DNA from: Chlamydia muridarum str. Nigg
GTDB lineage: Bacteria > Chlamydiota > Chlamydiia > Chlamydiales > Chlamydiaceae
Assembly: GCF_000006685.1 (NCBI RefSeq)
Contig: NC_002620.2
Location: 126,437 to 158,799, forward strand
Length of the DNA: 32,363 nt
Direction: 5' to 3'
Shown: positions 20,520 through 32,363 of the stretch, piece after piece
Position numbering within the stretch: position 1 is the stretch's first letter
How the letters are laid out: each line of letters opens with the position of its first letter
The notes under the pieces: model-generated
Told to the model about the DNA's origin: nothing
The model's database searches: none
Seen by the model: only the letters and a program-made list of their open reading frames with translations
Made by a program: the position numbers and the translations under genes

Positions 20520-21889
20520 ATGGATTTTGAAAAAATCGGTTTTTCTGCAACGTTTTTCAGAAAGTAATAATCAAAAGCCGTAGCAATTACTCGTACAAAA
20601 AGCTCTCCAAGAGGAGTGACTTGTAAAGAGGAAGAGTCTTGGCGGATTAGGCCAGCACTTTCCATCCCGCATAACCGATCGTAGCTATCAGCAAAGTATA
20701 GATCAAATCGTTCATGGAAAAGTTGCTCAAACTCGAGCTTAGATAAAGAAAAAGAACACATCAGAGTATGAATGACCCATTTGCGGATTTTATCGTCTTG
20801 AGAAAGGATTTTTCCTTTTACAGTAGCAAGTTTTCCGGAATGGATGGTCGTGGAATATTCACGAAGATCTTTAGAATTCTGTAAGTAAATGCCTCGAATA
20901 AAGCTAGTTGCTGACAAGCCAAATCCTAAAAGATCTTCTTCAGGAGGAAGGGAATACCCTTGAAAATTTCGAATAAGGGTTTTGTTTTTAAGTGCAATAG
21001 TTAGGGGATCATCAGGAAGAGAAAAATGATCAAGGCCAATAGCCTGGTATCCTTCTTGGATAAGGGCTTGTCGAGATTGAGAATAAATCGCAAATTTCTC
21101 TTCCATAGAGGGAAGGTCTTTTGTTCGTAAAGCTTTTTGATGAGGCTTGACCCATGGCACATGTGCAAAAGAGAATAGGGCTAAGCGATCAGGCCGCATA
21201 TCTAAAATATGTTGAATGGTTTGTTTGAAACTCGATTGCGTTTGTTTAGGAAGCCCATAAATAAGATCAATATTGATACCTGTGAAATTCAGATCACGGA
21301 ATTGTTTATAGGCCAAGAGGGATTCTTCATAGGATTGGCGTCTACGGACGGCCTCTTGAACTTCCCATTGAGTATCTTGGATTCCAAGGCTGACACGATT
21401 AAATCCAAGGTTCTGAAGAAATAGGGGTTTATCTGCATCTTCTCGTAGGCTACGTGGATCAAATTCAATAGCAAGTTCTTCGATATTAGAGAGATCAAAA
21501 AATTGATGAATATGAGTAAATAGGTGTGTGAATTGAGCTCGTGATAGACGACTAGGAGTTCCTCCTCCAAAGTGAATTCTAGAAACAGGCTTTTTCCCTC
21601 CTAACAAAGAGAATGTGAGACGCATTTCTTGAATCAAGGATTCTATGTAATGATCCACAATCTCCTCTTTTCTATTTAAAACAACAGAGCACCCGCAATA
21701 AAGGCACATAGATTGGCAGAAGGGGATGTGGAAGTATAAAGAAAGAGGCTGGTGCTCATCAGCCAGGTTTTTTAAGGCTGTATAACCATAATCTTGGGAT
21801 GCTTCCCAATCGACGATAGTGGGATAACTCGTGTAGCGAGGGGCCGGTTGATGAAGCCCTTTTAGGAAGTTGAAATTGATGTTAAACAT
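20516..21889 (-). CDS. hemN: Oxygen-independent coproporphyrinogen III dehydrogenase
   Basis: 457 residues, the length of true HemN. The radical-SAM cluster is CX3CX2CXC: Cys58, Cys62, Cys65 and Cys67 (FCQSMCLYCGC). PRYTSYPT near the N-terminus and FGGGTPS after the cluster are HemN hallmarks. It oxidatively decarboxylates two propionates of coproporphyrinogen III to give protoporphyrinogen IX without O2. The ATG at 21889 lies inside the end of hemE (28-base overlap) without a clear Shine-Dalgarno, so translation may be coupled to hemE. Downstream it overlaps hemG by 4 bases. It pairs an anaerobic-type HemN with an O2-dependent-type protoporphyrinogen oxidase in one operon. Confidence 0.95.
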   Translation of the reverse strand: MFNINFNFLKGLHQPAPRYTSYPTIVDWEASQDYGYTALKNLADEHQPLSLYFHIPFCQSMCLYCGCSVVLNRKEEIVDHYIESLIQEMRLTFSLLGGKKPVSRIHFGGGTPSRLSRAQFTHLFTHIHQFFDLSNIEELAIEFDPRSLREDADKPLFLQNLGFNRVSLGIQDTQWEVQEAVRRRQSYEESLLAYKQFRDLNFTGINIDLIYGLPKQTQSSFKQTIQHILDMRPDRLALFSFAHVPWVKPHQKALRTKDLPSMEEKFAIYSQSRQALIQEGYQAIGLDHFSLPDDPLTIALKNKTLIRNFQGYSLPPEEDLLGFGLSATSFIRGIYLQNSKDLREYSTTIHSGKLATVKGKILSQDDKIRKWVIHTLMCSFSLSKLEFEQLFHERFDLYFADSYDRLCGMESAGLIRQDSSSLQVTPLGELFVRVIATAFDYYFLKNVAEKPIFSKSI

Positions 21890-22866
21890 TTGACGACAGC
21901 CTGTACATTTTCTAATGGCGTTTGAGGTAAGATACCATGTCCTAAATTGAAAATATAATGCGATTGCTGTTTTAGGGGAGCAAGATAGGTTTCGAGATGT
22001 GCAATCAGTAAGTCTTGGGGGAGAAGTAGAAGAGCGGGATCGAAATTTCCTTGAATAGACCCAGGATCTCCTAACTGGCGATAAATTTCTGAGAGTTCTA
22101 CGTGATAATCAGGATGGAGCGTATCTGCACCTGTTGCATATAAAGATAAAAATTCTTGATAAAAACATCGGCAGAATAGACTAACAGGAGGATTTTCTCT
22201 CTGTTTGATTAATCGAATGAGTTTGGCATTGGGGGAGACTACATATTTTGAAAATAGGCTGGGAGGTAGTCGTAAACTAGAAGATTCAAAAAGTTGTACA
22301 GCTGAAGCTCCTGCTTGTACTTGTAGCTGGAGATAAATGGCTGTGCCTTTAATAATTTCATTTAACAAAGCTTCGAATTTATCAGGGTACTGATAAAGGA
22401 AAGCTATGGTTTTAGAACAGTCTTTAGATGCTCCACCTTCTATGAGATAACTAGCGAGAGTGAATGGCGAGGCAGCAAAGGCTATCAGAGGGACAGTTAA
22501 TCGTTTTGTGAGTTTCTGGATAGCTTCAATTAGAAATGAGAAAGTAGAAAAAGGATCCTCAGTGAAAACAAAAGGCTGATGGGGGGAATAAATAATCTCT
22601 GGCCCAGGAGCAAAGCGATACTCTATTGCAAATCCTTCTAGAATAGAGAGGATATCTGTAAAAACAATAGCAGCATCGACTCCTAATAAAGAAGGCCCTA
22701 GCAAAGTTGCTTCTATAATAGATTCTGTGTCGAGGAAAAGTTCCTTTAGAGGGCGATTGGTTTTTAATTCTTGATATTGAGGCATGTATCGCCCCACTTG
22801 ACGAAGGAGCCATACAGGAGGGCGGTGTTGATTACTAGGGGAGATGATGTCATAAAAGCCCGCCAT
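21862..22866 (-). CDS. hemE: Uroporphyrinogen decarboxylase
   Basis: 334 residues, slightly shorter than many homologues but complete. The N-terminal signature RPPVWLLRQVGRYMPQY (15-31) carries the substrate-binding arginines, and NLGHGILPQTPLENV near the end is the conserved C-terminal motif. The enzyme removes four carboxyl groups from uroporphyrinogen III to make coproporphyrinogen III, the substrate of the next gene's product. A strong Shine-Dalgarno (CGGAGGA) precedes the ATG. It begins 19 bases after the mfd stop and overlaps hemN by 28 bases, so the order hemE-hemN-hemG follows the pathway order. Confidence 0.95.
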   Translation of the reverse strand: MAGFYDIISPSNQHRPPVWLLRQVGRYMPQYQELKTNRPLKELFLDTESIIEATLLGPSLLGVDAAIVFTDILSILEGFAIEYRFAPGPEIIYSPHQPFVFTEDPFSTFSFLIEAIQKLTKRLTVPLIAFAASPFTLASYLIEGGASKDCSKTIAFLYQYPDKFEALLNEIIKGTAIYLQLQVQAGASAVQLFESSSLRLPPSLFSKYVVSPNAKLIRLIKQRENPPVSLFCRCFYQEFLSLYATGADTLHPDYHVELSEIYRQLGDPGSIQGNFDPALLLLPQDLLIAHLETYLAPLKQQSHYIFNLGHGILPQTPLENVQAVVKCLTSISTS

Positions 22867-22885
22867 CTGGAATCCTCCGTCTCTA

Positions 22886-25800
22886 TTATTTTTTGGGGAA
22901 AGCTTTTTCTATAGATTCTTGGACCTCTTTCACCAAAAGTGTTGGTGTTGGGGACAAAGAATAAGGTAACGTTTTTTGAACCTGCTTCTCTTTATCATGA
23001 TATTGCTGGATGTATAAAGCGTTCCCTGTTCCTTTAATACTAGAAAGATGGTATTCCAGTGCAATTAAGCGAATTTGTGCTAAAGCAAACAACCAATAAA
23101 CTTCTTCTGGCAAAGGTCCAAATCTATCTCTAAGTTCTTCTTCTATAGCTTCTAACTCTTCTTTAGATTCTGCATTTCCAATTTTTTGGTAGAACTCTAT
23201 GCGCATAGACGCTAAGTCGATATAGTCTTCAGGAATACGCGAATGATAAGGGAATTCAATTCTCACATCATCATGGAAAAGCATGGGTTTTTTCTTATGT
23301 TTCAGAGCGGCCACAGCTTTTTTCAGTAATTTGCAATACAGGTTAAAGCCAACAGCGCTAATATGTCCAGATTGATCCGTTCCTAAAATATTCCCAGCCC
23401 CTCGAATTTCTAAATCATGAAGAGCTATTTTCATTCCTCCTCCATATTCCTGTTTATTTAATGCCTCTAGGCGCTTAGAAGCTGGACCTGAGAGGCGATC
23501 TAAATGGGGGACGAGAAAGTAACAGTAGGCTTTTTTATTCCAACGACCAACACGACCTTTCATTTGATATAAATCCGCCATTCCGAATTTATCTGCATGA
23601 TCGATTAAAATGGTATTTGCATTAGGAATGTCGATACCATTTTCAATTAAAGCTGTGGCGACGAGAACATTGGTTTGTTGAGTTTTAAATTTGTAAAAAA
23701 TGTTAGCAAGTTCGTCTGAATGCATTTGTCCGTGGGCAACCCCAATACGAGCTTCTGGAATCAAAGTTCGAATGGTTTCTCCTAAACGGAAAATACCCTC
23801 TATTCGATTATGAATAACGTAAACTTGGCCTCCTCGAAGAAGTTCATGTCGTATCGCTGCAGACAAGGTTTCTTCAGTGTGCTCCATGACGAAAGTGCTA
23901 ACAGGGAGCCTATCTAGCGGCGGCATCGTAATGAGAGACAAATCCCTGGCTCCCGACAAAGACAGATATAAAGTCCTTGGGATGGGAGTTGCAGAAACAG
24001 TAAGGCAGTCTATGGTGGGATACCGCTCTTTCAAAGCATCTTTAGCTTTTACTCCAAAACGTTGCTCCTCATCAATGATAAGAAGTCCGGGATTGTGAAA
24101 TTCTATAGATTTATTAATGACTTTATGAGTGCCAATTAAGATATCAATCCTTCCTTGAGCAACATCCTCCAAAGTTTTTTTCATTGCCTTCCCTTGAGAA
24201 AATCGGGAAAGTAATCCGATTGTAATAGGAAGGCCGGCCATCCGTTGGGAAAATGTTTCAAAATGTTGGTTAGCTAAGATTGTTGTAGGAACCATAACGA
24301 TCACTTGCTTTTGGCCGTCACACACTGCTTTTACTGCTGCGCGCATGATGATCTCTGTTTTTCCAAATCCAGCATCCCCGCAGATAAGGCGGTCCATTAA
24401 TTTATCAGACATCATATCTGCGTAGATCTGATCAATAGCCTTAAGCTGATCAGGGGTTTCTTCATAGGGAAAACTTTCGGCAAATTTGATAACTTCTTCG
24501 CCATGAGTGGGATAAATGAAAGAATTTGCCGTTGAGCGTTGAGCCTCCATTTGAATGAGTTTTTCTGCATAAAGGATTACAGATTTTTCAGAAAGCTCTC
24601 GGGAGCGTCTCCATTTTGCTCCGTTTAGGTGATGTAGATCAGGCGCCTTTTCTGAAGCTCCAACATAGCGGGAAATTAGGTAAGCTTGATCTGATGGGAC
24701 ATACAGCCGAGCTTTATCAGCATATTCTAAGACCAAATAATCTGTTTCAATATTGAGATGATTAGGTTTTTTTTCTATGCCGATAAATTTCCCAATTCCA
24801 TTGTGCAAATGGACAACGGTCTCTCCTGGGACAGGAACGTATACTTCTTCTGTTGTGGAAGAAAAATAGTTTCGCTGTTTTTGTCTGCGGAGAACCTTAT
24901 TAGCAGCGAATTCAGAAAGGGAAATAGCTGCGAACCCAGATTCTACTAAAGCAAAACTAGAAGAAAGTGCTTTAGGGCAATCATAAATTTGAGGCTTTTT
25001 GATAAAGCTCGCTGTTAGATCATGGGCTTCTTTTAAGGACTTAGTATTGGAGCTATATAGAGCTAAAGAGAGTGTACGATCAGAGCAAAAGTCTTGGAAA
25101 GTTTTTAAAAATGCAAGCAGAGGGTTCTGTTCATGGCTTGTTTCTATTAGCGCATGGGGATAAATAAATGGCAAAGAAACTCTTTGAACAGAGATTTTTT
25201 CATGAAAAACTTCTAGAGCACACCCGGTATCTTTATGTGTAAGAAGATTTGGAAATAGATTTTCTTCAAAGAATAGCGGAACAGATTCTCTTAGTATTCG
25301 TCGACACAGATCTTGAATAGGAATAAAGCGTTTCGGTAAGGAGGATAGAATCCCAGCAATATCTGAGAAATTATCTTCAAGTGAAGAAACCTCATCAAAG
25401 ATACAGAGGGGGAACGTTTCGAAATAATCTAAAAGAGAATGAGATAACTTGTCTGTTGGAATGATTGCTGTAGCAGAAGAGATTGTGATTTGAGAAATTT
25501 TCCCAGTAGAAAGTTGATCGGAAGGGTTATAAGACCGAATAGAAGAAATGCGGTCTCCCCAAAATTCAATTCGGAAGGGTTCCGAAGAGGATAAGGGGAA
25601 AATATCAACAATCCCTCCTCGAAAAGCAAAATCACCTTTTTCTCTAGCAAGAGCTTCATGGCGGTATCCTAGATTTTTGCAAAGATCTACTAAGGTATCA
25701 GGATCGAGCTCTTCTCCTACTTTAAGTTCGAGATGATCGCTAAGCAAGGATTCTGGAGAAGGAGTCCTTTCTAGCAAAGCTTTTAGTGTGGTGATGCAGA

Positions 25801-26128
25801 CAACAGGGGCGCACTGTTTTTGAAGAGAATACAAGATATGATCTCTTTTCCCTACAGCGTCAATATTGACCAGTTTCGGAGATAAATCTATCTCCGAAGT
25901 AGGGAATTCAAGAGGAGACTCTTTGAGGAGAGTTGTGAGATCCTCAAATAAATCATCAACTCTTGCAGGTGTTGTTATAATAACAATAGAGCGTCGCAGT
26001 TCTTTGAATAGTTTCGCTACAATAAAAGCCTTAGCTCCCGAGTGAAGATTTTCAACTAAAGAAGGGAGCTTGGAGTCTTTTAATAAAGAAAAATGTGAAA
26101 AATTTATGCTAGTCGGGTCGAAATCCAT
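22886..26128 (-). CDS. mfd: Transcription-repair coupling factor Mfd
   Basis: 1,080 residues, near the family length. The N-terminal part has the UvrB-like region ([11 protein letters not shown] near 170). The central RNA-polymerase-interacting domain contains [10 protein letters not shown]...[14 protein letters not shown]. The RecG-like SF2 motor has GDAGFGKTE (Walker A, about 582-590), DEEQRFGVK (motif II, about 685), SATPIPRTL (motif III) and the QMKGRVGRW region (motif VI). A TRCF domain closes the C-terminus. Mfd removes RNA polymerase stalled at lesions and recruits UvrA. Its ATG lies inside the 3' end of alaS (25-base overlap) with no strong Shine-Dalgarno, suggesting coupling to alaS translation. 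hemE follows after 19 bases. Confidence 0.95.
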   Translation of the reverse strand: MDFDPTSINFSHFSLLKDSKLPSLVENLHSGAKAFIVAKLFKELRRSIVIITTPARVDDLFEDLTTLLKESPLEFPTSEIDLSPKLVNIDAVGKRDHILYSLQKQCAPVVCITTLKALLERTPSPESLLSDHLELKVGEELDPDTLVDLCKNLGYRHEALAREKGDFAFRGGIVDIFPLSSSEPFRIEFWGDRISSIRSYNPSDQLSTGKISQITISSATAIIPTDKLSHSLLDYFETFPLCIFDEVSSLEDNFSDIAGILSSLPKRFIPIQDLCRRILRESVPLFFEENLFPNLLTHKDTGCALEVFHEKISVQRVSLPFIYPHALIETSHEQNPLLAFLKTFQDFCSDRTLSLALYSSNTKSLKEAHDLTASFIKKPQIYDCPKALSSSFALVESGFAAISLSEFAANKVLRRQKQRNYFSSTTEEVYVPVPGETVVHLHNGIGKFIGIEKKPNHLNIETDYLVLEYADKARLYVPSDQAYLISRYVGASEKAPDLHHLNGAKWRRSRELSEKSVILYAEKLIQMEAQRSTANSFIYPTHGEEVIKFAESFPYEETPDQLKAIDQIYADMMSDKLMDRLICGDAGFGKTEIIMRAAVKAVCDGQKQVIVMVPTTILANQHFETFSQRMAGLPITIGLLSRFSQGKAMKKTLEDVAQGRIDILIGTHKVINKSIEFHNPGLLIIDEEQRFGVKAKDALKERYPTIDCLTVSATPIPRTLYLSLSGARDLSLITMPPLDRLPVSTFVMEHTEETLSAAIRHELLRGGQVYVIHNRIEGIFRLGETIRTLIPEARIGVAHGQMHSDELANIFYKFKTQQTNVLVATALIENGIDIPNANTILIDHADKFGMADLYQMKGRVGRWNKKAYCYFLVPHLDRLSGPASKRLEALNKQEYGGGMKIALHDLEIRGAGNILGTDQSGHISAVGFNLYCKLLKKAVAALKHKKKPMLFHDDVRIEFPYHSRIPEDYIDLASMRIEFYQKIGNAESKEELEAIEEELRDRFGPLPEEVYWLFALAQIRLIALEYHLSSIKGTGNALYIQQYHDKEKQVQKTLPYSLSPTPTLLVKEVQESIEKAFPKK

Positions 26129-28731
26129 TGTCTTAAAATTGTGTTAAGAACTTCTATTTGAGGGAGTTCTTTGGAACTTCCTTGAGCGGAAACAGCTTTA
26201 CCTCCGCAACGGCCTCCGTACGGAGCTAGCAATTCTTCAAGTAAGGCTTGAGCGTCAATTCCTTGTTTTACCAAATCATCAGAAACTCTGACTAAGACAA
26301 TATAGCGGTCATTCTTCTCTGTTACCCATAAAGAAATGAATTTTGCTGGGACTTCTTTATGCAGAGTATTGGCATAATGCTGGATTCTTTGTCCTTCCTC
26401 TTCTGTTAGATGGTAAACTAAGTAAGAGGTTTCGTTGACTTTGTCGCAGGAGGTTAATAAGCTTTTTACCTGCTGTTGGACAAGTTGATTCTCCAGGTTA
26501 GCCAGTTGTTTGGCTAAATCTTTCTTTTCTTCCATAACATTACGGAGTTTGACAAGGAGTTGATCCTTGGGAGATTGAATAATGGTTGCTATTTCATTCA
26601 AATCGGTATCTTGTCCACGAGCAATATTTTCTGCGTCTTCCCCTGTCGTTGCTTCTATACGGCGTATCCCCGTTGAAACAGCATGTTCTTTAGTGATTCT
26701 GAAATAACCAATGTCTCCAGTCGCTCGAGCGTGCGTTCCTCCGCATAATTCATGAGAGAATCCAGCAGAAACCACACGGACAATGTCTCCGTATTTATCT
26801 CCAAAGAATTGTTTGATTTCAGAAGAATTCATTACATCAGAGTACAAAGCTTCACGAATTGTTACGGGAACGTTTTCTCGGATTTTCTCGTTAACAAGGG
26901 TTTCTATGGTTAAAAGCTCCTCTGGAGAAAGCGCTTTATTATGGGAAAAATCTAAACGAATTTTTTGGGAGTCTACATAGGAACCGGCTTGGCGAATATG
27001 TTCCCCAAGAGATACCTCAAGAGCTTTGTGTAACAGATGGCACCCGGTATGATTGTTAGCTATTTTTTTTCGAAGATTTTGGTTTACTTGTGCTGTGACA
27101 GCCATTGTTGTCTGTAAGCTTCCTTGAGAAAGTTTCCCATGATGCGCAATCAGTCCGGCTTTGGGAGTTGTTGTATGAGAAACTAAGAAGGTTCCAGATT
27201 CGCAGAAGATTTCCCCAGAATCTCCGACTTGACCACCTTTCTCTGCATAAAATGGTGTGGTACGTAGAATGATTGCTCCTTCCTCGCCTTCTTCCAAAGT
27301 TGAAGCAATCTCATTATATTTGACAATTCCTTCAATGAAAGTATCGCAGGAAAGCATATCGTATCCCACGAATTCGGACGTGTTAGTTGGATCTACATCT
27401 TGAAAAATGGAATCGCTGTCATTTTTGTTTTTAACAGTGTTTTTGCGAGAGCGTTCTTTTGCTTCCATTTCTAGTTTTCTGAAAGTGTCCATATCTACGG
27501 TGTAGTTATGGTCTTTCGCTAGTAGCGCAATTTCATCGATGGGTAGCCCATAAGTATCTTTGAGTTTGAAGGCATCTTCTCCAGAAATTTTCGATAAAGA
27601 CGCCGAAGATTTTAGTACTTGATGAAGAAGATTCCCCCCACGTTGTAATGTTTTGAAGAAATGTTCTTCTTCAGTGGTGAGTACTTCTTGAATTTGTGTC
27701 TCGGCTGCTTGGAGTTCGGGATAAGCTTCGCCCATCGTCTCTATTAGTGAAGGCACAATCTCCGCCAGAAACGGTCGATGAAATCCAAGGCGTTTCCCGT
27801 AATTTACAGCACGACGAAGAATTTTTCTTAAAACATACCCACGCTCAGTGTTGCCTGGTAAAAGTCCGTCAGTTATTGCGAAAGAAAGGGAACGTACATG
27901 ATCTGCTATAACTCGGAAAGCAGAGCCTTTTGATTCCGTTGGTGAGTAGGTTATTTCAGATAAATTTTCTACTTTAGCAATGAGGTGTCTCAAAACATCC
28001 GCTTCGAATACAGTATCTGTTTCAGATAATAAAGAAACCAAGCGCTCTAATCCAGCTCCGGTATCGACACACTTTTTCTGTAAAGCTAGAAGTGTTCCAT
28101 CAGAAGTCCTGTTAAATTCCATGAATACTAGATTCCAGTATTCTAAAAATCGCTCCCCATCAGCATCCTCAAGAGGAGAGGTTGCTTTTCCAAATTTCTC
28201 TCCCCGATCAAATAAAAGTTCAGAGCAGAATCCGCAAGGACCGGTATCTGCCATGCTCCAAAAATTATCTTTATCTGTTAGGCGGAAAATTCTATTGGTT
28301 GGAAGATATTTTTCCCAAAGAGCGAAGGCTTCATCATCTTTTTCATGCACAGTGGCATAAATAAAATCAGGATCAAAGTTAAAAACAGAAAGAGAGACTT
28401 CCCAAGCAAAAGAAATAGCATCCTGTTTAAAGTAATCCCCGAAGGAAAAATTTCCTAGCATTTCAAAAAAAGTGAGATGTCGGGATGTGTGCCCAACATT
28501 CTCTAAATCATTATGTTTTCCCCCAGCACGAATACATTTTTGTGAAGTCGTTGCCCTTGTGTAACTAGTTTGTTCTTTCCCTAAAAAGATATTCTTGAAT
28601 TGGTTCATCCCAGCGTTTGTAAAAAGAATCGAGGGATCATTATATGGGAAAACGGGAGAAGATGCGACAGGAGTGTGATTCCTGTTAGTATAGAATTTTA
28701 GGAAGTTGGATCGAAGAGTGTTGCTCAGCAT
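26104..28731 (-). CDS. alaS: Alanyl-tRNA synthetase
   Basis: 875 residues, full length. The class II catalytic core starts at residue 1 with [37 protein letters not shown]. The editing domain keeps all four zinc ligands: HTGCH (HxxxH, about 562-566) and CGGTH (about 662-666). A C-terminal C-Ala domain ends with [13 protein letters not shown], a slightly diverged form of the usual GGGGRPxxAQGG. The enzyme charges tRNA-Ala and clears mischarged Ser/Gly. It is first in the run alaS-mfd-hemE-hemN-hemG. The Shine-Dalgarno is poor. I could not settle a promoter in the 268 bases upstream. Confidence 0.96.
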   Translation of the reverse strand: MLSNTLRSNFLKFYTNRNHTPVASSPVFPYNDPSILFTNAGMNQFKNIFLGKEQTSYTRATTSQKCIRAGGKHNDLENVGHTSRHLTFFEMLGNFSFGDYFKQDAISFAWEVSLSVFNFDPDFIYATVHEKDDEAFALWEKYLPTNRIFRLTDKDNFWSMADTGPCGFCSELLFDRGEKFGKATSPLEDADGERFLEYWNLVFMEFNRTSDGTLLALQKKCVDTGAGLERLVSLLSETDTVFEADVLRHLIAKVENLSEITYSPTESKGSAFRVIADHVRSLSFAITDGLLPGNTERGYVLRKILRRAVNYGKRLGFHRPFLAEIVPSLIETMGEAYPELQAAETQIQEVLTTEEEHFFKTLQRGGNLLHQVLKSSASLSKISGEDAFKLKDTYGLPIDEIALLAKDHNYTVDMDTFRKLEMEAKERSRKNTVKNKNDSDSIFQDVDPTNTSEFVGYDMLSCDTFIEGIVKYNEIASTLEEGEEGAIILRTTPFYAEKGGQVGDSGEIFCESGTFLVSHTTTPKAGLIAHHGKLSQGSLQTTMAVTAQVNQNLRKKIANNHTGCHLLHKALEVSLGEHIRQAGSYVDSQKIRLDFSHNKALSPEELLTIETLVNEKIRENVPVTIREALYSDVMNSSEIKQFFGDKYGDIVRVVSAGFSHELCGGTHARATGDIGYFRITKEHAVSTGIRRIEATTGEDAENIARGQDTDLNEIATIIQSPKDQLLVKLRNVMEEKKDLAKQLANLENQLVQQQVKSLLTSCDKVNETSYLVYHLTEEEGQRIQHYANTLHKEVPAKFISLWVTEKNDRYIVLVRVSDDLVKQGIDAQALLEELLAPYGGRCGGKAVSAQGSSKELPQIEVLNTILRQWISTRLA

Positions 28732-28999
28732 GGGAGACCATTTTTAACTCGTAACAATAAAAAAACGATTTTCGAGAAGAAAACCTAAAGCAAGAAGATT
28801 TGTCCAAAGACCAAGCCTACTAGTTGAGAAGAAAAGAATATTCAGTAGGGACATTTCAAGGAGAAGAGGCCTCCGGCTTCAAGAAAGGATATACTAGTGG
28901 ATCATCTATAATTAGAACAAGCCAAGATATATGCTTAACAAGATCGATTCAAAAATGTTTTTTCCAATTCAGTTCATAAAAAAAAGAAAGAGGAGTTCT
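28732..28999. other. Unique spacer between alaS and rRNA operon 2
   Basis: 268 bases with no gene seen. It should contain the minus-strand alaS promoter. A perfect plus-strand TATAAT occurs at 28907-28912 without a matching -35. A short GAGGCCTC palindrome lies near 28866-28873. The sequence is unlike the region before operon 1. Identity with operon 1 starts at 29000. Confidence 0.6.
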
Positions 29000-29361
29000 G
29001 CAACAAGAGTGGTAGATGAAGTAAGAGAATGAAAAAAAATGGGCAAATTTTTTTGTATAAAAAGAGGTTGAGGAGGTGTTGTGAGGAGGAAAAGGTTTTT
29101 GTAAGGAGGAGTGGGTTAGGGAAAGTTGAGAAAAAATAGATGCAGAAAAAATAGAGGTTGATATAAGATGTTGCTTTCTTTCGAACGAAGGTTTGAAAAG
29201 AACACTTCTCACGATGATGAGGAGGCGCAAAAAGGGTTTACGCGAGAGTGTGAGCCTTTCTTAACAATGCAAATGAGATAGAATGCAAGCCAGTATAAAT
29301 GCTTGTGAGGATTTCTTAAGGAATTAAGAAAACCCGTTAATAAATCAAAGTATATTTTTTT
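29000..29361 (+). promoter_or_regulatory. rRNA operon leader and promoter region, copy 2
   Basis: Same 362 bases as 7042-7403, offset 21,958, with no difference seen on reading. Conservation of the whole leader up to a sharp edge implies that it holds the rRNA promoter and the pre-16S processing signals. Confidence 0.6.
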
Positions 29362-30911
<1,550 letters not shown>

Positions 30912-31156
30912 AAGGATAAGGAAGAAGCCTGAGAAGGTTTCTTACTAGGTTGAGCAAGCATTTATATGTAAGAGCAGGCATTCTATTTCATTTGCGTTGT
31001 TAAGGTGGCGCGAAGAGGACGAAACATACAGTTTGTGATCAAGTATGTTATTGTAAAGAAATAATCATGGTAACAAGTATAATTCACGCATAATAATAGA
31101 CGTTTAAGAGTATTTGTCTTTAGGTGAAGTACTTGCATGGATCTATGAAATTTACA
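30912..31156 (+). other. 16S-23S internal transcribed spacer, copy 2
   Basis: Same ~245-base spacer as in operon 1, again without a tRNA gene. Confidence 0.8.

Positions 31157-32363
<1,207 letters not shown>

Noticed and set aside
27980..28360. Plus-strand 126-residue frame inside alaS
   Set aside because: Antisense shadow of a well-conserved synthetase gene.

Overview
The window is chromosomal DNA of an obligate intracellular Chlamydia, from the C. trachomatis / C. muridarum / C. suis branch. Three things support this: a histone H1-like gene (hctA) of 125 codons with the lysine/alanine-rich chlamydial tail; a SET-domain gene (nue) placed after ftsK and a metallo-beta-lactamase gene; and a gene order from a CT_734-like lipoprotein to alaS that matches what I recall of this branch (CT_734 to CT_749 in C. 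trachomatis numbering). The 16S variable regions and the HctA tail differ from what I remember of C. trachomatis itself, so C. muridarum or C. suis is more likely. That is memory, not a search.

Layout. 1-2772 (+): lipoprotein, sodium/amino-acid symporter (dagA), PEBP-family protein (ybcL). 2778-6610 (-): ftsK, a YycJ-type hydrolase and nue, tightly packed and probably co-transcribed. 6779-6853 (-): tRNA-His. 7042-12447 (+): rRNA leader, 16S, 23S, 5S and a strong terminator. 12826-16462 (-): nqrF, yajC, a frame-disrupted rlmD-type 23S rRNA methyltransferase, and hctA. 16785-19256 (+): a large exported TPR-like protein, divergent from hctA. 19245-28731 (-): alaS, mfd, hemE, hemN, hemG, a run with start/stop overlaps. 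29000-32363 (+): a second rRNA operon, identical to the first wherever I compared it and cut by the window edge inside 23S.

How the genes relate. Two rRNA operons in direct orientation, offset by exactly 21,958 bases, flank nqrF to alaS. hemE, hemN and hemG are consecutive late steps from uroporphyrinogen III to protoporphyrin IX. nqrF is the NADH-oxidising subunit of the Na+-translocating NADH:quinone reductase, and dagA uses a Na+ gradient, so both belong to sodium-based energetics. hctA (nucleoid condensation) and nue (SET methyltransferase) are two chromatin-type proteins about 13 kb apart.

I see no CRISPR array, phage, IS element or toxin-antitoxin module. This is conserved core chlamydial chromosome. 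The items most worth a second look are the frameshift in the rlmD-like gene, the SET/histone-like pairing, the sharp boundary of the duplicated rRNA leader, an uncharacterised exported TPR protein opposite hctA, and a few unexplained palindromes and small ORFs.
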